Assembly: GCA_947627945.1 (NCBI GenBank)
Contig: CANQYC010000003.1
Coordinates: 1-41,699, forward strand
Direction: 5' to 3'
Origin: an uncultured Clostridia bacterium
Lineage (GTDB): Bacteria; Bacillota; Clostridia; Oscillospirales; Ruminococcaceae
Length of the DNA stretch: 41,699 nt
Translations under genes and position numbers: made by a program
The notes under the pieces: generated by a model
Database searches by the model: none
What the model saw: only the letters and a program-made list of their open reading frames with translations
What the model was told of the DNA's origin: nothing
Part shown: in pieces, positions 25,025-32,000 of the stretch
How the letters are laid out: each line of letters starts with the position of its first letter
Position numbering within the stretch: the stretch's first letter is position 1

Positions 25025-28000
25025 TCACTTTGCGCACAGATATTGCTTCAGGATATGATAGAGCTGTTCGATCTTGAAGGGTTTCGCAAGGTGATCATTC
25101 ATGCCGGCATCAATAGCGATCTGTCTGTCCTCATCGAAGGCATTGGCTGTCATGGCTACGATCGGGATCCCCGCAAGCTTCGGATCTTTCAGGGCACGTA
25201 TCTCCTTGGTCGCCTCATAGCCGTCCATGACGGGCATCTGCACATCCATGAGTATGAGCTGATACTGACCGGGCTGCGAGGTACGGAGCATTTCGACCGC
25301 TTCCCTGCCATTCTCGGCGGTATCCACATTGACGCCCATATTGCTGAGTATTTCGACGGCGATCTCACGGTTCAGCTCATTATCCTCCGCAAGCAGGACG
25401 GTCTGTCCGTCAAATTTCTGATCCTCCGGATCCTTGGGAGCCGCATTCTCGCCCTTGCCGGTCACTCTCACAAGTGCATAATGGAGATCGTTCACGAACA
25501 GGGGCTTGCTGATGAAATCGGTGACGCCTGCTTCTCTTGCTTCGTCCTCGATATCTGTCCAATCATATGCGGAGAAGAGGATGATAGATGCATCCTGCTT
25601 GATCACTCTCCGGATCTGTCTTACGGTCTCGATGCCGTTCATGTCCGGCATCGACCAGTCGATGATATACAGCATATAGGGGTCGCCGATCTCATGTGCC
25701 TCTTTGGCTCTGACGACGGCTTCTTTTCCGTACATTGTCCATTCCGGACGCATGCCGACCTGCCGGAGCATTTTGGTGACGCTCTGGCAGCTTGTGACAT
25801 CGTCATCTACGACCAGACTGCGCACGCCCTCGAGTTCCTTGATGGCAGTCGGCTCGTAAGGCTTTCCGTGTATGCGGAATGTCAGGTCGATCGTGAATTC
25901 GGTGCCCTTGCCCGGTTCGCTGTTCACCGCAATGGTACCGTTCATCATGTCCACGATGTTTTTGGTGATGGACATGCCAAGACCTGTGCCCTGGATACCG
26001 CTCACGGTGGATGTGCGTTCACGGGTGAACGGCTCGAAAATGGTCTTGATGAACTCGGGGTTCATGCCGATGCCGGTGTCCTTGACGACAAATTCATAAT
26101 TCCGGTGCTGCTCGTCCTCTGCCGGACGCTGTGTGACTTTCAGGGAGATGGCACCGCCCGGATTTGTGAATTTGATGGAGTTGGAGAGCAGATTCAGCAG
26201 GATCTGGTTCAGGCGGAGCTTGTCGCAGAAGATGTTCTCATTTGTGACATCTATCGTGTCGATGTAGAATTCAAGATGCTTGGCATGCACATCCGCCTGA
26301 ATGATGTTCCGCAGCTCCTGCAGGATCTCGGACAGGCTTTCCGGTTTTTCCTCGATCACCACATTTCCGGATTCAATGCGGCTCATATCCAGCACATCAT
26401 TGATCAGAGAAAGCAGATGGTTGGAGGACTGTGAGATCTTCGCAATGTAGTCCTGCGCCTTTTCCTTGTTGTCGAGATGGGTGGCGGCAAGGGAGGTAAA
26501 CCCGATGATCGCATTCATGGGGGTGCGGATATCATGTGACATATTGTTCAGGAACGTGGTCTTGGCACGGTTTGCCTGATCTGCCATTGCCAATGCCTTG
26601 GAGAGTTCTTTCTCCTTGATCTCATACTTCTCAGTGACCTCGTCGACCTTCCGCTGCAGCATCTTCTGTGAACGGGTGCGGATCAGCAGGATGATGCAGA
26701 TAATGGCAAAAAGAGACACAAACAGCACTAAGATCATGCAGTAGACGGGGTTGGAATACAGCATGGCGACAAGTGTCTTATTCCGGTTTGCGCTGTGCAG
26801 TCCGGATTCTTTCAGGATGATATTGGAAAGATCTGTTTCGCTCATGGCGGAAAGCTCTTTGTTCAGAATGGAGATCAGTTCGTGCTTCTCGTCGTCTTTG
26901 ACGCCGATCGCAAAGGGGAGCGTCATATCGCCGACAAGGGAGTAGGAATAGCGGTTTTTCACATCATCCTGAACCATTTTTTCTGCCCGGTAAGCGAGCA
27001 GCAGCAGGGCATCCGCCTCGCCCTTGTCCACGGCATCGATGCACTCTTCCATGCTGTCATGGAAGATGATGTTGTCCTCGGAGTAGATGTCTGTGATGTT
27101 CGTTGTCAGGAAGTCGGAACGCTTGACGGTCGTGATCTTCTGGATGTCACCGTTGCTTTTCTGGGTGAGCAGTGCCATATTCCCCTGCATATAGCCACGG
27201 GTGAGCTTGTAGCCCTCATCCTCTGCAACGGAATTGGAAAAGGTATAGTCCAGTACGATGTCCGCTTCGCCATTTTCACGCATCTCATAATATTCATCAC
27301 GGGTGGACGTCTGGATAAAGTCGTAAGGGATCTTCTCCCCTTCTGCGATATGGCGGAAGACCTCCGGCACGATGCCCTTTGCCTCGCCGTTTTCAAAATA
27401 GGAATACGGGTTGCGGTCGGGGTTCATCAGCACATGGAGCGTTCTTCCGGAGGCAAGGAGTTCCTCGAGATAGGCACGCTCGTCCGCATCCAGCATGATC
27501 GTACCGCCGGAGTCGGTCGCATAATATTTCTGATGCAGGACGCTTCTCCAGTCCGACTCGTTCAGATCCAGCTCATGGATGGCATTATTGATGCGATCCA
27601 TCAGCTCGGGGGCGTCCTTGTTTACGGCGACATAGAAATTCGCTTCGTTCATGGATTCGATCAGCCACTCATCATTCAGCCTGCGCAGGCTCCCCGAAAC
27701 GATGCCATCGACGGCACCTGTCTGCAATGCCTGTGTCAGCTCGCTCTCCGTGGTATAATAGGCGGGCGTATAGGTGAAATCATGCTCCTTGGAAAAATTT
27801 TCAAAATCGTTGTTTTTGGAATTCCCTGTCAGCATTCCGATCTTCAAACCATCGTAGGTCGTATAATCCCCGGCAATGACATGTGTATTCCCTTCCTTGA
27901 CTGTGAAGATCGTAGAATTGGTGCCGATCGGTTCTTCGGAAAACAGGAAGATCTTCTCCCGTTCCGGTGATTTGGAGACCGATGTGACAACGTCCAGTTC

Positions 28001-28306
28001 GCCGTTTTGGAGCATTTCGAGGCTGTCGGCATAGGATCTGTCGTAGCCGACATATTCAAATGTCCAGTCGTCCAAAATGCTAATCTTCTGGAAAAATTCA
28101 TAGCCGTAGCCTGTCCTTGTCCCGTCCTCATCGATCTCGTGGTATCCCGAAAATGCAAAAAAGCCCACTTTGAACGTATCGGTGTTTCCAGCCGCAGCAT
28201 GTACTGCAAGCTCTGCAAAACTGCCCTGCAGCAGCATTGTGAGGATGCAGCAGACAAGCAAGAGCCGGGAAATGCACAAGGGCAGGTGCAGCGTGTTTTT
28301 GTTCAT
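25025..28306 (-). CDS. Hybrid histidine kinase with two extracellular solute-binding domains and two receiver domains
   Basis: 1093 residues. A signal/membrane segment (about 11-37) is followed by two SBP_bac_3-type domains in tandem outside the cell (about 44-265 and 285-505). Next come a membrane helix (about 518-543), a short coiled coil and a HisKA domain with the phosphorylated H591 in NMSHDIRTPMNA. An HATPase domain follows with N (NLLSNSIKF), DTGIGM and GTGLGMSI boxes. Receiver 1 (about 828-948) has D883 and receiver 2 (about 968-1090) has D1021. It resembles BvgS/EvgS-type sensors of amino acids or similar solutes. No DNA-binding output gene adjoins it, so the target of the relay is unknown. 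Confidence 0.92.
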   Translation of the reverse strand: MNKNTLHLPLCISRLLLVCCILTMLLQGSFAELAVHAAAGNTDTFKVGFFAFSGYHEIDEDGTRTGYGYEFFQKISILDDWTFEYVGYDRSYADSLEMLQNGELDVVTSVSKSPEREKIFLFSEEPIGTNSTIFTVKEGNTHVIAGDYTTYDGLKIGMLTGNSKNNDFENFSKEHDFTYTPAYYTTESELTQALQTGAVDGIVSGSLRRLNDEWLIESMNEANFYVAVNKDAPELMDRINNAIHELDLNESDWRSVLHQKYYATDSGGTIMLDADERAYLEELLASGRTLHVLMNPDRNPYSYFENGEAKGIVPEVFRHIAEGEKIPYDFIQTSTRDEYYEMRENGEADIVLDYTFSNSVAEDEGYKLTRGYMQGNMALLTQKSNGDIQKITTVKRSDFLTTNITDIYSEDNIIFHDSMEECIDAVDKGEADALLLLAYRAEKMVQDDVKNRYSYSLVGDMTLPFAIGVKDDEKHELISILNKELSAMSETDLSNIILKESGLHSANRNKTLVAMLYSNPVYCMILVLFVSLFAIICIILLIRTRSQKMLQRKVDEVTEKYEIKEKELSKALAMADQANRAKTTFLNNMSHDIRTPMNAIIGFTSLAATHLDNKEKAQDYIAKISQSSNHLLSLINDVLDMSRIESGNVVIEEKPESLSEILQELRNIIQADVHAKHLEFYIDTIDVTNENIFCDKLRLNQILLNLLSNSIKFTNPGGAISLKVTQRPAEDEQHRNYEFVVKDTGIGMNPEFIKTIFEPFTRERTSTVSGIQGTGLGMSITKNIVDMMNGTIAVNSEPGKGTEFTIDLTFRIHGKPYEPTAIKELEGVRSLVVDDDVTSCQSVTKMLRQVGMRPEWTMYGKEAVVRAKEAHEIGDPYMLYIIDWSMPDMNGIETVRQIRRVIKQDASIILFSAYDWTDIEDEAREAGVTDFISKPLFVNDLHYALVRVTGKGENAAPKDPEDQKFDGQTVLLAEDNELNREIAVEILSNMGVNVDTAENGREAVEMLRTSQPGQYQLILMDVQMPVMDGYEATKEIRALKDPKLAGIPIVAMTANAFDEDRQIAIDAGMNDHLAKPFKIEQLYHILKQYLCAK

Positions 28307-28420
28307 AATATATCCTTTCTGTCAGCCGTCCGCCCCGCAGATGGTGCGGAGCAGGCAGTCTGTACAAGCAAGTTTCCCTATCATCCTGTCGGGAAGATAC
28401 CCCGCAGGATCGCTGTTTAC

Positions 28421-28449
28421 ATTGTACCATATTCTACATCGTTTGTCAA
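28421..28449 (-). promoter_or_regulatory. Histidine kinase promoter
   Basis: TTGACA (28449-28444) and TACAAT (28426-28421) on the minus strand, 17 bases apart, with TG one base before the -10 box. Confidence 0.87.
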
Positions 28450-28611
28450 TAGGAAATGGGGCGTGTGCCCTGTGTCAGAGGGCGGCTGTGCCTGATGGGA
28501 AGAAAACGCCCTCCACAACTTCCCGCATGCCGCCGCCCCCGTCTGCCGGTGCAGTTATTCTGTAATATTGGGACAAACCCCGGAAAGGGGGATGAGCTGA
28601 AAAATCATCAG

Positions 28612-28627
28612 ACACTATATGTTGTGG
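28612..28627 (+). promoter_or_regulatory. NrdR-box-like palindrome far upstream of nrdD
   Basis: ACACTATATGTTGTGG matches the NrdR consensus (ACACWATATATWGTGT type) at most positions. It lies about 230 bases before nrdD and has no partner at the usual spacing of about three helical turns, so it could be a distant or decayed site. Confidence 0.4.
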
Positions 28628-28703
28628 TCGAGAAAGTATGTTCGTTTTATTTTCCAATTCCTGAAAAACTTGACTTTTTCTTGTAAGATCCGTTATTTTA
28701 TCA

Positions 28704-28729
28704 ATTTTTAGTGCGATGTAGCTAAAAAT
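28704..28729. repeat. Perfect 8-bp inverted repeat upstream of the nrdD promoter
   Basis: ATTTTTAG (28704-28711) and CTAAAAAT (28722-28729) are separated by 10 bases, centred about 44 bases upstream of the nrdD -35 box. It could be an operator for an unidentified regulator, or a weak hairpin. Confidence 0.4.
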
Positions 28730-28757
28730 GCGGTGCGGTTATTGTGCAAAATTACGG

Positions 28758-28786
28758 TTGACAAGGAGGGAAATATGAGGTATACT
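28758..28786 (+). promoter_or_regulatory. nrdDG promoter
   Basis: TTGACA (28758-28763) and TATACT (28781-28786), 17 bases apart. The -10 box is part of an imperfect palindrome ATACTA-AGATA-TAGTAT (28782-28798), so a repressor bound there would block transcription. Unlike most promoters in this window it lacks the extended TG. Confidence 0.82.
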
Positions 28787-28808
28787 AAGATATAGTATGA
28801 AATCAGGA

Positions 28809-28824
28809 ATACAAGATATTGTAT
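28809..28824 (+). promoter_or_regulatory. NrdR-box-like palindrome in the nrdD leader
   Basis: ATACAAGATATTGTAT is a 16-base palindrome fitting the NrdR core (C-W-A-x-A-T-A-T-W-G). It lies between the -10 box and the start codon, about 27 bases centre to centre from the related palindrome over the -10 box. NrdR is the usual repressor of ribonucleotide reductase genes, so binding here is plausible; the spacing is shorter than the typical 31-32 bases. Confidence 0.5.
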
Positions 28825-28843
28825 ATGGAGGAGGAACCACGAA

Positions 28844-31159
28844 ATGCTGATGTATATCACAAAACGTGACGGAAGAAAGGTGCCGTTCAATGTCGAAAAG
28901 ATCGTCAATGCGATCTTCAAGGCAGCCAAGGCAGTCGGCGGTACCGATTATGAGGAGGCATCCCGTGTGGCAGAGGAAGTCTGCCGGCTCTGCGAAGCGA
29001 AGTACAGCGATGTGCCGACCGTGGAGCAGGTGCAGGATCTGGTGGAAAAGGTGCTGATCGAGCGTGGACATGCCCAGACAGCAAAGGCGTATATCCTCTA
29101 TCGCTATGAACGAACCCGCTCCCGTGAGATGAAGACCAATCTCATGAGCGTACTCAATGAACTGACCTTCCATTCCGCAAAGGACAGCGATATCAAGCGG
29201 GAAAATGCCAACATCGACGGCGATACCGCAATGGGCACCATGCTCAAATACGGCAGTGTTTCCGCCAAGGAATTCTATGAGCTGTATGTCCTCAAGCCGG
29301 AACATGCCAAGGCGCATGCGAATGGCGACATCCATATCCATGACCTTGACTTTCTGACACTGACAACGACCTGCTGTCAGATCGACCTGATCAAGCTGTT
29401 CCGCAACGGCTTCTCCACGGGGCATGGTTTCCTGCGGGAGCCGAACGATATTGCCAGCTATTCGGCACTTGCATGCATCGCCATCCAGTCCAACCAGAAC
29501 GACCAGCACGGCGGGCAGAGCGTCCCGAATTTTGATTACGCCATGGCAGATGGTGTCCGCAAGACCTATATCGCAAGGTACCGGCAGAATGTCTCCCGTG
29601 CGTTGGAGCTGCTGGCAGGCTGCGAGGATGCGGATGCACAGGCTGCGGCACTGATGGATGCGATGCAGACAGAGGGCGTCGAGCCGACACTGTCCAATGA
29701 CAACGGCTTTACGGAAAAGGCTGCCGCATGGCTCTCCGGACACGGGTTCGGCGATAATGCCGAGAAGGTGCTTGCCTTTGCCGCAAAGCACGCCTATCAG
29801 GAGACCAACCGTGCCACCTATCAGGCAATGGAGGCACTGGTACACAACCTGAATACAATGAACAGCCGTGCCGGTGCGCAGACGCCGTTCTCCTCCATCA
29901 ACTATGGTACAGACACCTCGCCGGAGGGACGGATGGTCATTGAAAACATTTTGCTTGCCAATGAGGCAGGTCTCGGCAACGGCGAAACACCGATCTTCCC
30001 GATCCACATTTTCAAGATCAAAGAGGGCATCAATTATAATCCGGAGGATCCGAACTATGATCTGTTCAAGCTCGCCTGCCGTGTATCGGCAAAGCGGCTG
30101 TTCCCGAATTTCTCGTTCCTCGATGCGCCGTATAATCTCAAGTACTACAAGCCCGGCGACTACCGCACCGAGATCGCCTATATGGGCTGCCGGACAAGAG
30201 TCATCGGCAATGTGCATGACCCGAGCCGGGAGATCGTCACCGGCAGGGGCAATCTGAGCTTCACCTCCATCAATCTGCCCCGTCTGGCGATCGAAGCCGA
30301 TCATGACATTGACAAATTCTATGAGTCGCTCGATGCTGTGATGGATCTGGCGATCGACCAGCTGAAAGACAGGTTCCGCATCCAGTGTCAGAAAAAAGTG
30401 CGCAATTTCCCCTTCCTGATGGGACAGGGTATCTGGATAGATTCCGACCGTCTCAGCCCGGATGAGAGTGTCGCAGAGGTGCTGCGCCACGGCACGCTTT
30501 CTGTCGGCTTTATCGGGCTGGCGGAGACGCTCAAATCGCTCATCGGAGTACACCATGGTGAGAGCGACCGTGCCCGTGCGCTGGGACTTGAGATCATCTC
30601 CCGGATGCGTGCCCGTCTGGATGCAGAATCGAAGAACACCAAGCTGAATTTCACGCTGCTTGCCACACCTGCCGAGGGGCTTTCCGGGCGTTTTGTGCGG
30701 ATGGATGCTAAAAAGTACGGCATCATTCCGGGTGTCACCGACAGGGCTTACTACACCAATTCTTTCCATGTGCCGGTCTATTATCCCATCAGTGCATTTG
30801 ATAAGATCCGCATTGAGGCTCCCTATCATGAGCTGACCAATGCCGGGCATATCAGCTATGTGGAGCTGGACGGCGATCCGCTCCAGAACTTGGAGGCATT
30901 TGAGAAGATCATCCGCTGCATGAAAGAATCCGGCATCGGCTATGGCTCTATCAACCATCCCGTTGACCGTGACCCGGTATGCGGCTACACAGGCATCATC
31001 GGCGACAGCTGCCCGATGTGCGGCAGACCGGAAAAGGATCACAATCGTGTCGGATTTGAGCGCATCCGCCGCATCACCGGCTATCTGGTGGGTACCCTCG
31101 ACCGCTTCAATGACGCCAAGCGCAGTGAGGTAGAGGACAGAGTCAAGCACAATGTCTGA
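28844..31159 (+). CDS. nrdD: Anaerobic (class III) ribonucleoside-triphosphate reductase
   Basis: 771 residues. An ATP-cone regulatory domain occupies about residues 3-95 (ITKRDGRKVPFNVEKI). The ten-stranded barrel follows, with the substrate-radical cysteine C449 in YMGCRTRV. The glycyl radical is at G746 (RRITGYLVG). The zinc site before it shows only three cysteines, C713, C723 and C726; D710 stands where the first cysteine usually is. The enzyme makes deoxynucleotides without oxygen after activation by NrdG. GGAGGAGG lies 9 bases before the ATG. nrdG follows 18 bases downstream. Confidence 0.97.
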   Translation: MLMYITKRDGRKVPFNVEKIVNAIFKAAKAVGGTDYEEASRVAEEVCRLCEAKYSDVPTVEQVQDLVEKVLIERGHAQTAKAYILYRYERTRSREMKTNLMSVLNELTFHSAKDSDIKRENANIDGDTAMGTMLKYGSVSAKEFYELYVLKPEHAKAHANGDIHIHDLDFLTLTTTCCQIDLIKLFRNGFSTGHGFLREPNDIASYSALACIAIQSNQNDQHGGQSVPNFDYAMADGVRKTYIARYRQNVSRALELLAGCEDADAQAAALMDAMQTEGVEPTLSNDNGFTEKAAAWLSGHGFGDNAEKVLAFAAKHAYQETNRATYQAMEALVHNLNTMNSRAGAQTPFSSINYGTDTSPEGRMVIENILLANEAGLGNGETPIFPIHIFKIKEGINYNPEDPNYDLFKLACRVSAKRLFPNFSFLDAPYNLKYYKPGDYRTEIAYMGCRTRVIGNVHDPSREIVTGRGNLSFTSINLPRLAIEADHDIDKFYESLDAVMDLAIDQLKDRFRIQCQKKVRNFPFLMGQGIWIDSDRLSPDESVAEVLRHGTLSVGFIGLAETLKSLIGVHHGESDRARALGLEIISRMRARLDAESKNTKLNFTLLATPAEGLSGRFVRMDAKKYGIIPGVTDRAYYTNSFHVPVYYPISAFDKIRIEAPYHELTNAGHISYVELDGDPLQNLEAFEKIIRCMKESGIGYGSINHPVDRDPVCGYTGIIGDSCPMCGRPEKDHNRVGFERIRRITGYLVGTLDRFNDAKRSEVEDRVKHNV

Positions 31160-31177
31160 TCAGAAAGAGGTCGTTAT

Positions 31178-31681
31178 ATGCTTCTGAATATCTCCGATAC
31201 CGTCAACGATTCGATCGTTGACGGTCCCGGACTGCGGTTCACGATCTTCGTGCAGGGATGTCCGCACCATTGTCCGGGATGTCATAATCCCCAGACACAT
31301 CCCTTCTCCGGCGGGACGCAGGTCACACCGGCGTCACTGCTGGAAAAAATACAAGCCAATCCCCTGCTGGACGGTGTCACTTTCAGCGGGGGCGAACCGT
31401 TCTGTCAGGCGTCTGCACTGGCGGCACTGGGCGAGGACATCCATCGGCTCGGACTGAACATCATGACTTACACCGGGTATACTTTTGAGTATCTCTATGC
31501 GCACCGGGCGGAGCATGGCTATGGAGAGCTGCTTGCGGTCACGGACATTCTCGTGGACGGTGAATTTGTGGAATCCCTGCGCAGTCTTGAACTGCGGTTC
31601 CGGGGCAGTGCCAACCAGCGTATCTTGGATGTACCCCGCAGTCTTGCCGCAGGTGCGCCCGTGGAAGCAGACATGCCATGA
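31178..31681 (+). CDS. nrdG: Anaerobic ribonucleotide reductase-activating protein (radical SAM)
   Basis: 167 residues. The radical SAM iron-sulfur ligands C28-x3-C32-x2-C35 are in [13 protein letters not shown], and FSGGEPF is the SAM-binding GGE motif. It reductively cleaves S-adenosylmethionine to place the glycyl radical on NrdD G746. The N-terminal [14 protein letters not shown] is typical of the family. It has AAGAGGT upstream of its ATG, follows nrdD closely, and its stop codon overlaps the start of the GIY-YIG gene. Confidence 0.95.
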   Translation: MLLNISDTVNDSIVDGPGLRFTIFVQGCPHHCPGCHNPQTHPFSGGTQVTPASLLEKIQANPLLDGVTFSGGEPFCQASALAALGEDIHRLGLNIMTYTGYTFEYLYAHRAEHGYGELLAVTDILVDGEFVESLRSLELRFRGSANQRILDVPRSLAAGAPVEADMP

Positions 31682-31959
31682 ATTACACCTATATCCTCAG
31701 ATGTGCGGACGGCACACTGTACACCGGATGGACAAATGATCTCGCCAGACGTCTGAAAACGCACAATGCCGGAAAGGGTGCCAAGTACACACGCACACGC
31801 CTGCCGGTGCGGCTGGTCTATGCAGAGACGTTTGAGGACCGGCAGGATGCCATGCGGCGGGAATGTGCCATCAAGCGGATGACACGGGCGCAGAAAGAGC
31901 AGCTTGCAGCACAGTTTCCATGTGACGATGCGTTTTATACAAATGAAAGCCTCCCCTGA
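31678..31959 (+). CDS. GIY-YIG nuclease superfamily protein (YhbQ/UPF0213 type)
   Basis: 93 residues, a single GIY-YIG domain. The paired motif reads YTYIL then [17 protein letters not shown], giving the tyrosines and the catalytic arginine. [15 protein letters not shown] follows, and the late glutamate in RRECAIKRM fits the metal ligand. Such small stand-alone proteins may act in DNA repair, but their role is not settled. Its ATG overlaps the nrdG stop codon (ATGA), so it is translationally coupled to the reductase activator. The stop codon lies inside the terminator stem-loop. Confidence 0.92.
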   Translation: MNYTYILRCADGTLYTGWTNDLARRLKTHNAGKGAKYTRTRLPVRLVYAETFEDRQDAMRRECAIKRMTRAQKEQLAAQFPCDDAFYTNESLP

Positions 31960-31974
31960 ACGGGAGGCTTTCTT
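31945..31974. terminator. Bidirectional terminator between the nrdDG unit and the CE12 esterase gene
   Basis: GAAAGCCTCCC (31945-31955) pairs with GGGAGGCTTTC (31962-31972) around a 6-base loop. It closes the plus-strand unit and lies 27 bases past the stop codon of the convergent esterase gene. The U-tracts are short on both sides. Confidence 0.75.
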
Positions 31975-32000
31975 GTGTCAGGATACTTGTGTCAGTCAGG

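Larger units (their letters stand above)
28307..28843. other. Divergent regulatory region between the histidine kinase and nrdD
   Basis: 537 bases without a convincing gene. It contains the kinase promoter (28421-28449, minus) and its 113-base leader. The leader includes a hairpin in which ATCCTG and CGGG pair with CCCG and CAGGAT around 28384-28411. On the plus side lie an NrdR-like palindrome (28612-28627), a perfect inverted repeat ATTTTTAG/CTAAAAAT (28704-28729), the nrdD promoter (28758-28786) and a second NrdR-like palindrome (28809-28824). The rest of the block shows nothing I can identify. Confidence 0.7.

Noticed and set aside
28465-28512. GAGGGCG/CGCCCTC inverted repeat as a terminator or attenuator
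   Set aside because: Only 7 pairs with a loop longer than 20 bases and no U-tract on either strand.
28450-28757. Cobalamin or other known riboswitch before nrdD
   Set aside because: No B12-box or other conserved core was recognised, and the stretch lies upstream of the nrdD promoter.
28739-31150. Long open frame on the minus strand opposite nrdD (about 800 codons)
   Set aside because: It is the antisense shadow of a recognised, full-length nrdD with promoter and ribosome binding site; the product matches no family and has no start signals.
31972-31997. Direct repeat CTTGTGTCAG twice
   Set aside because: Only 10 bases, 4 bases apart, beside a terminator; probably chance and no function is suggested.
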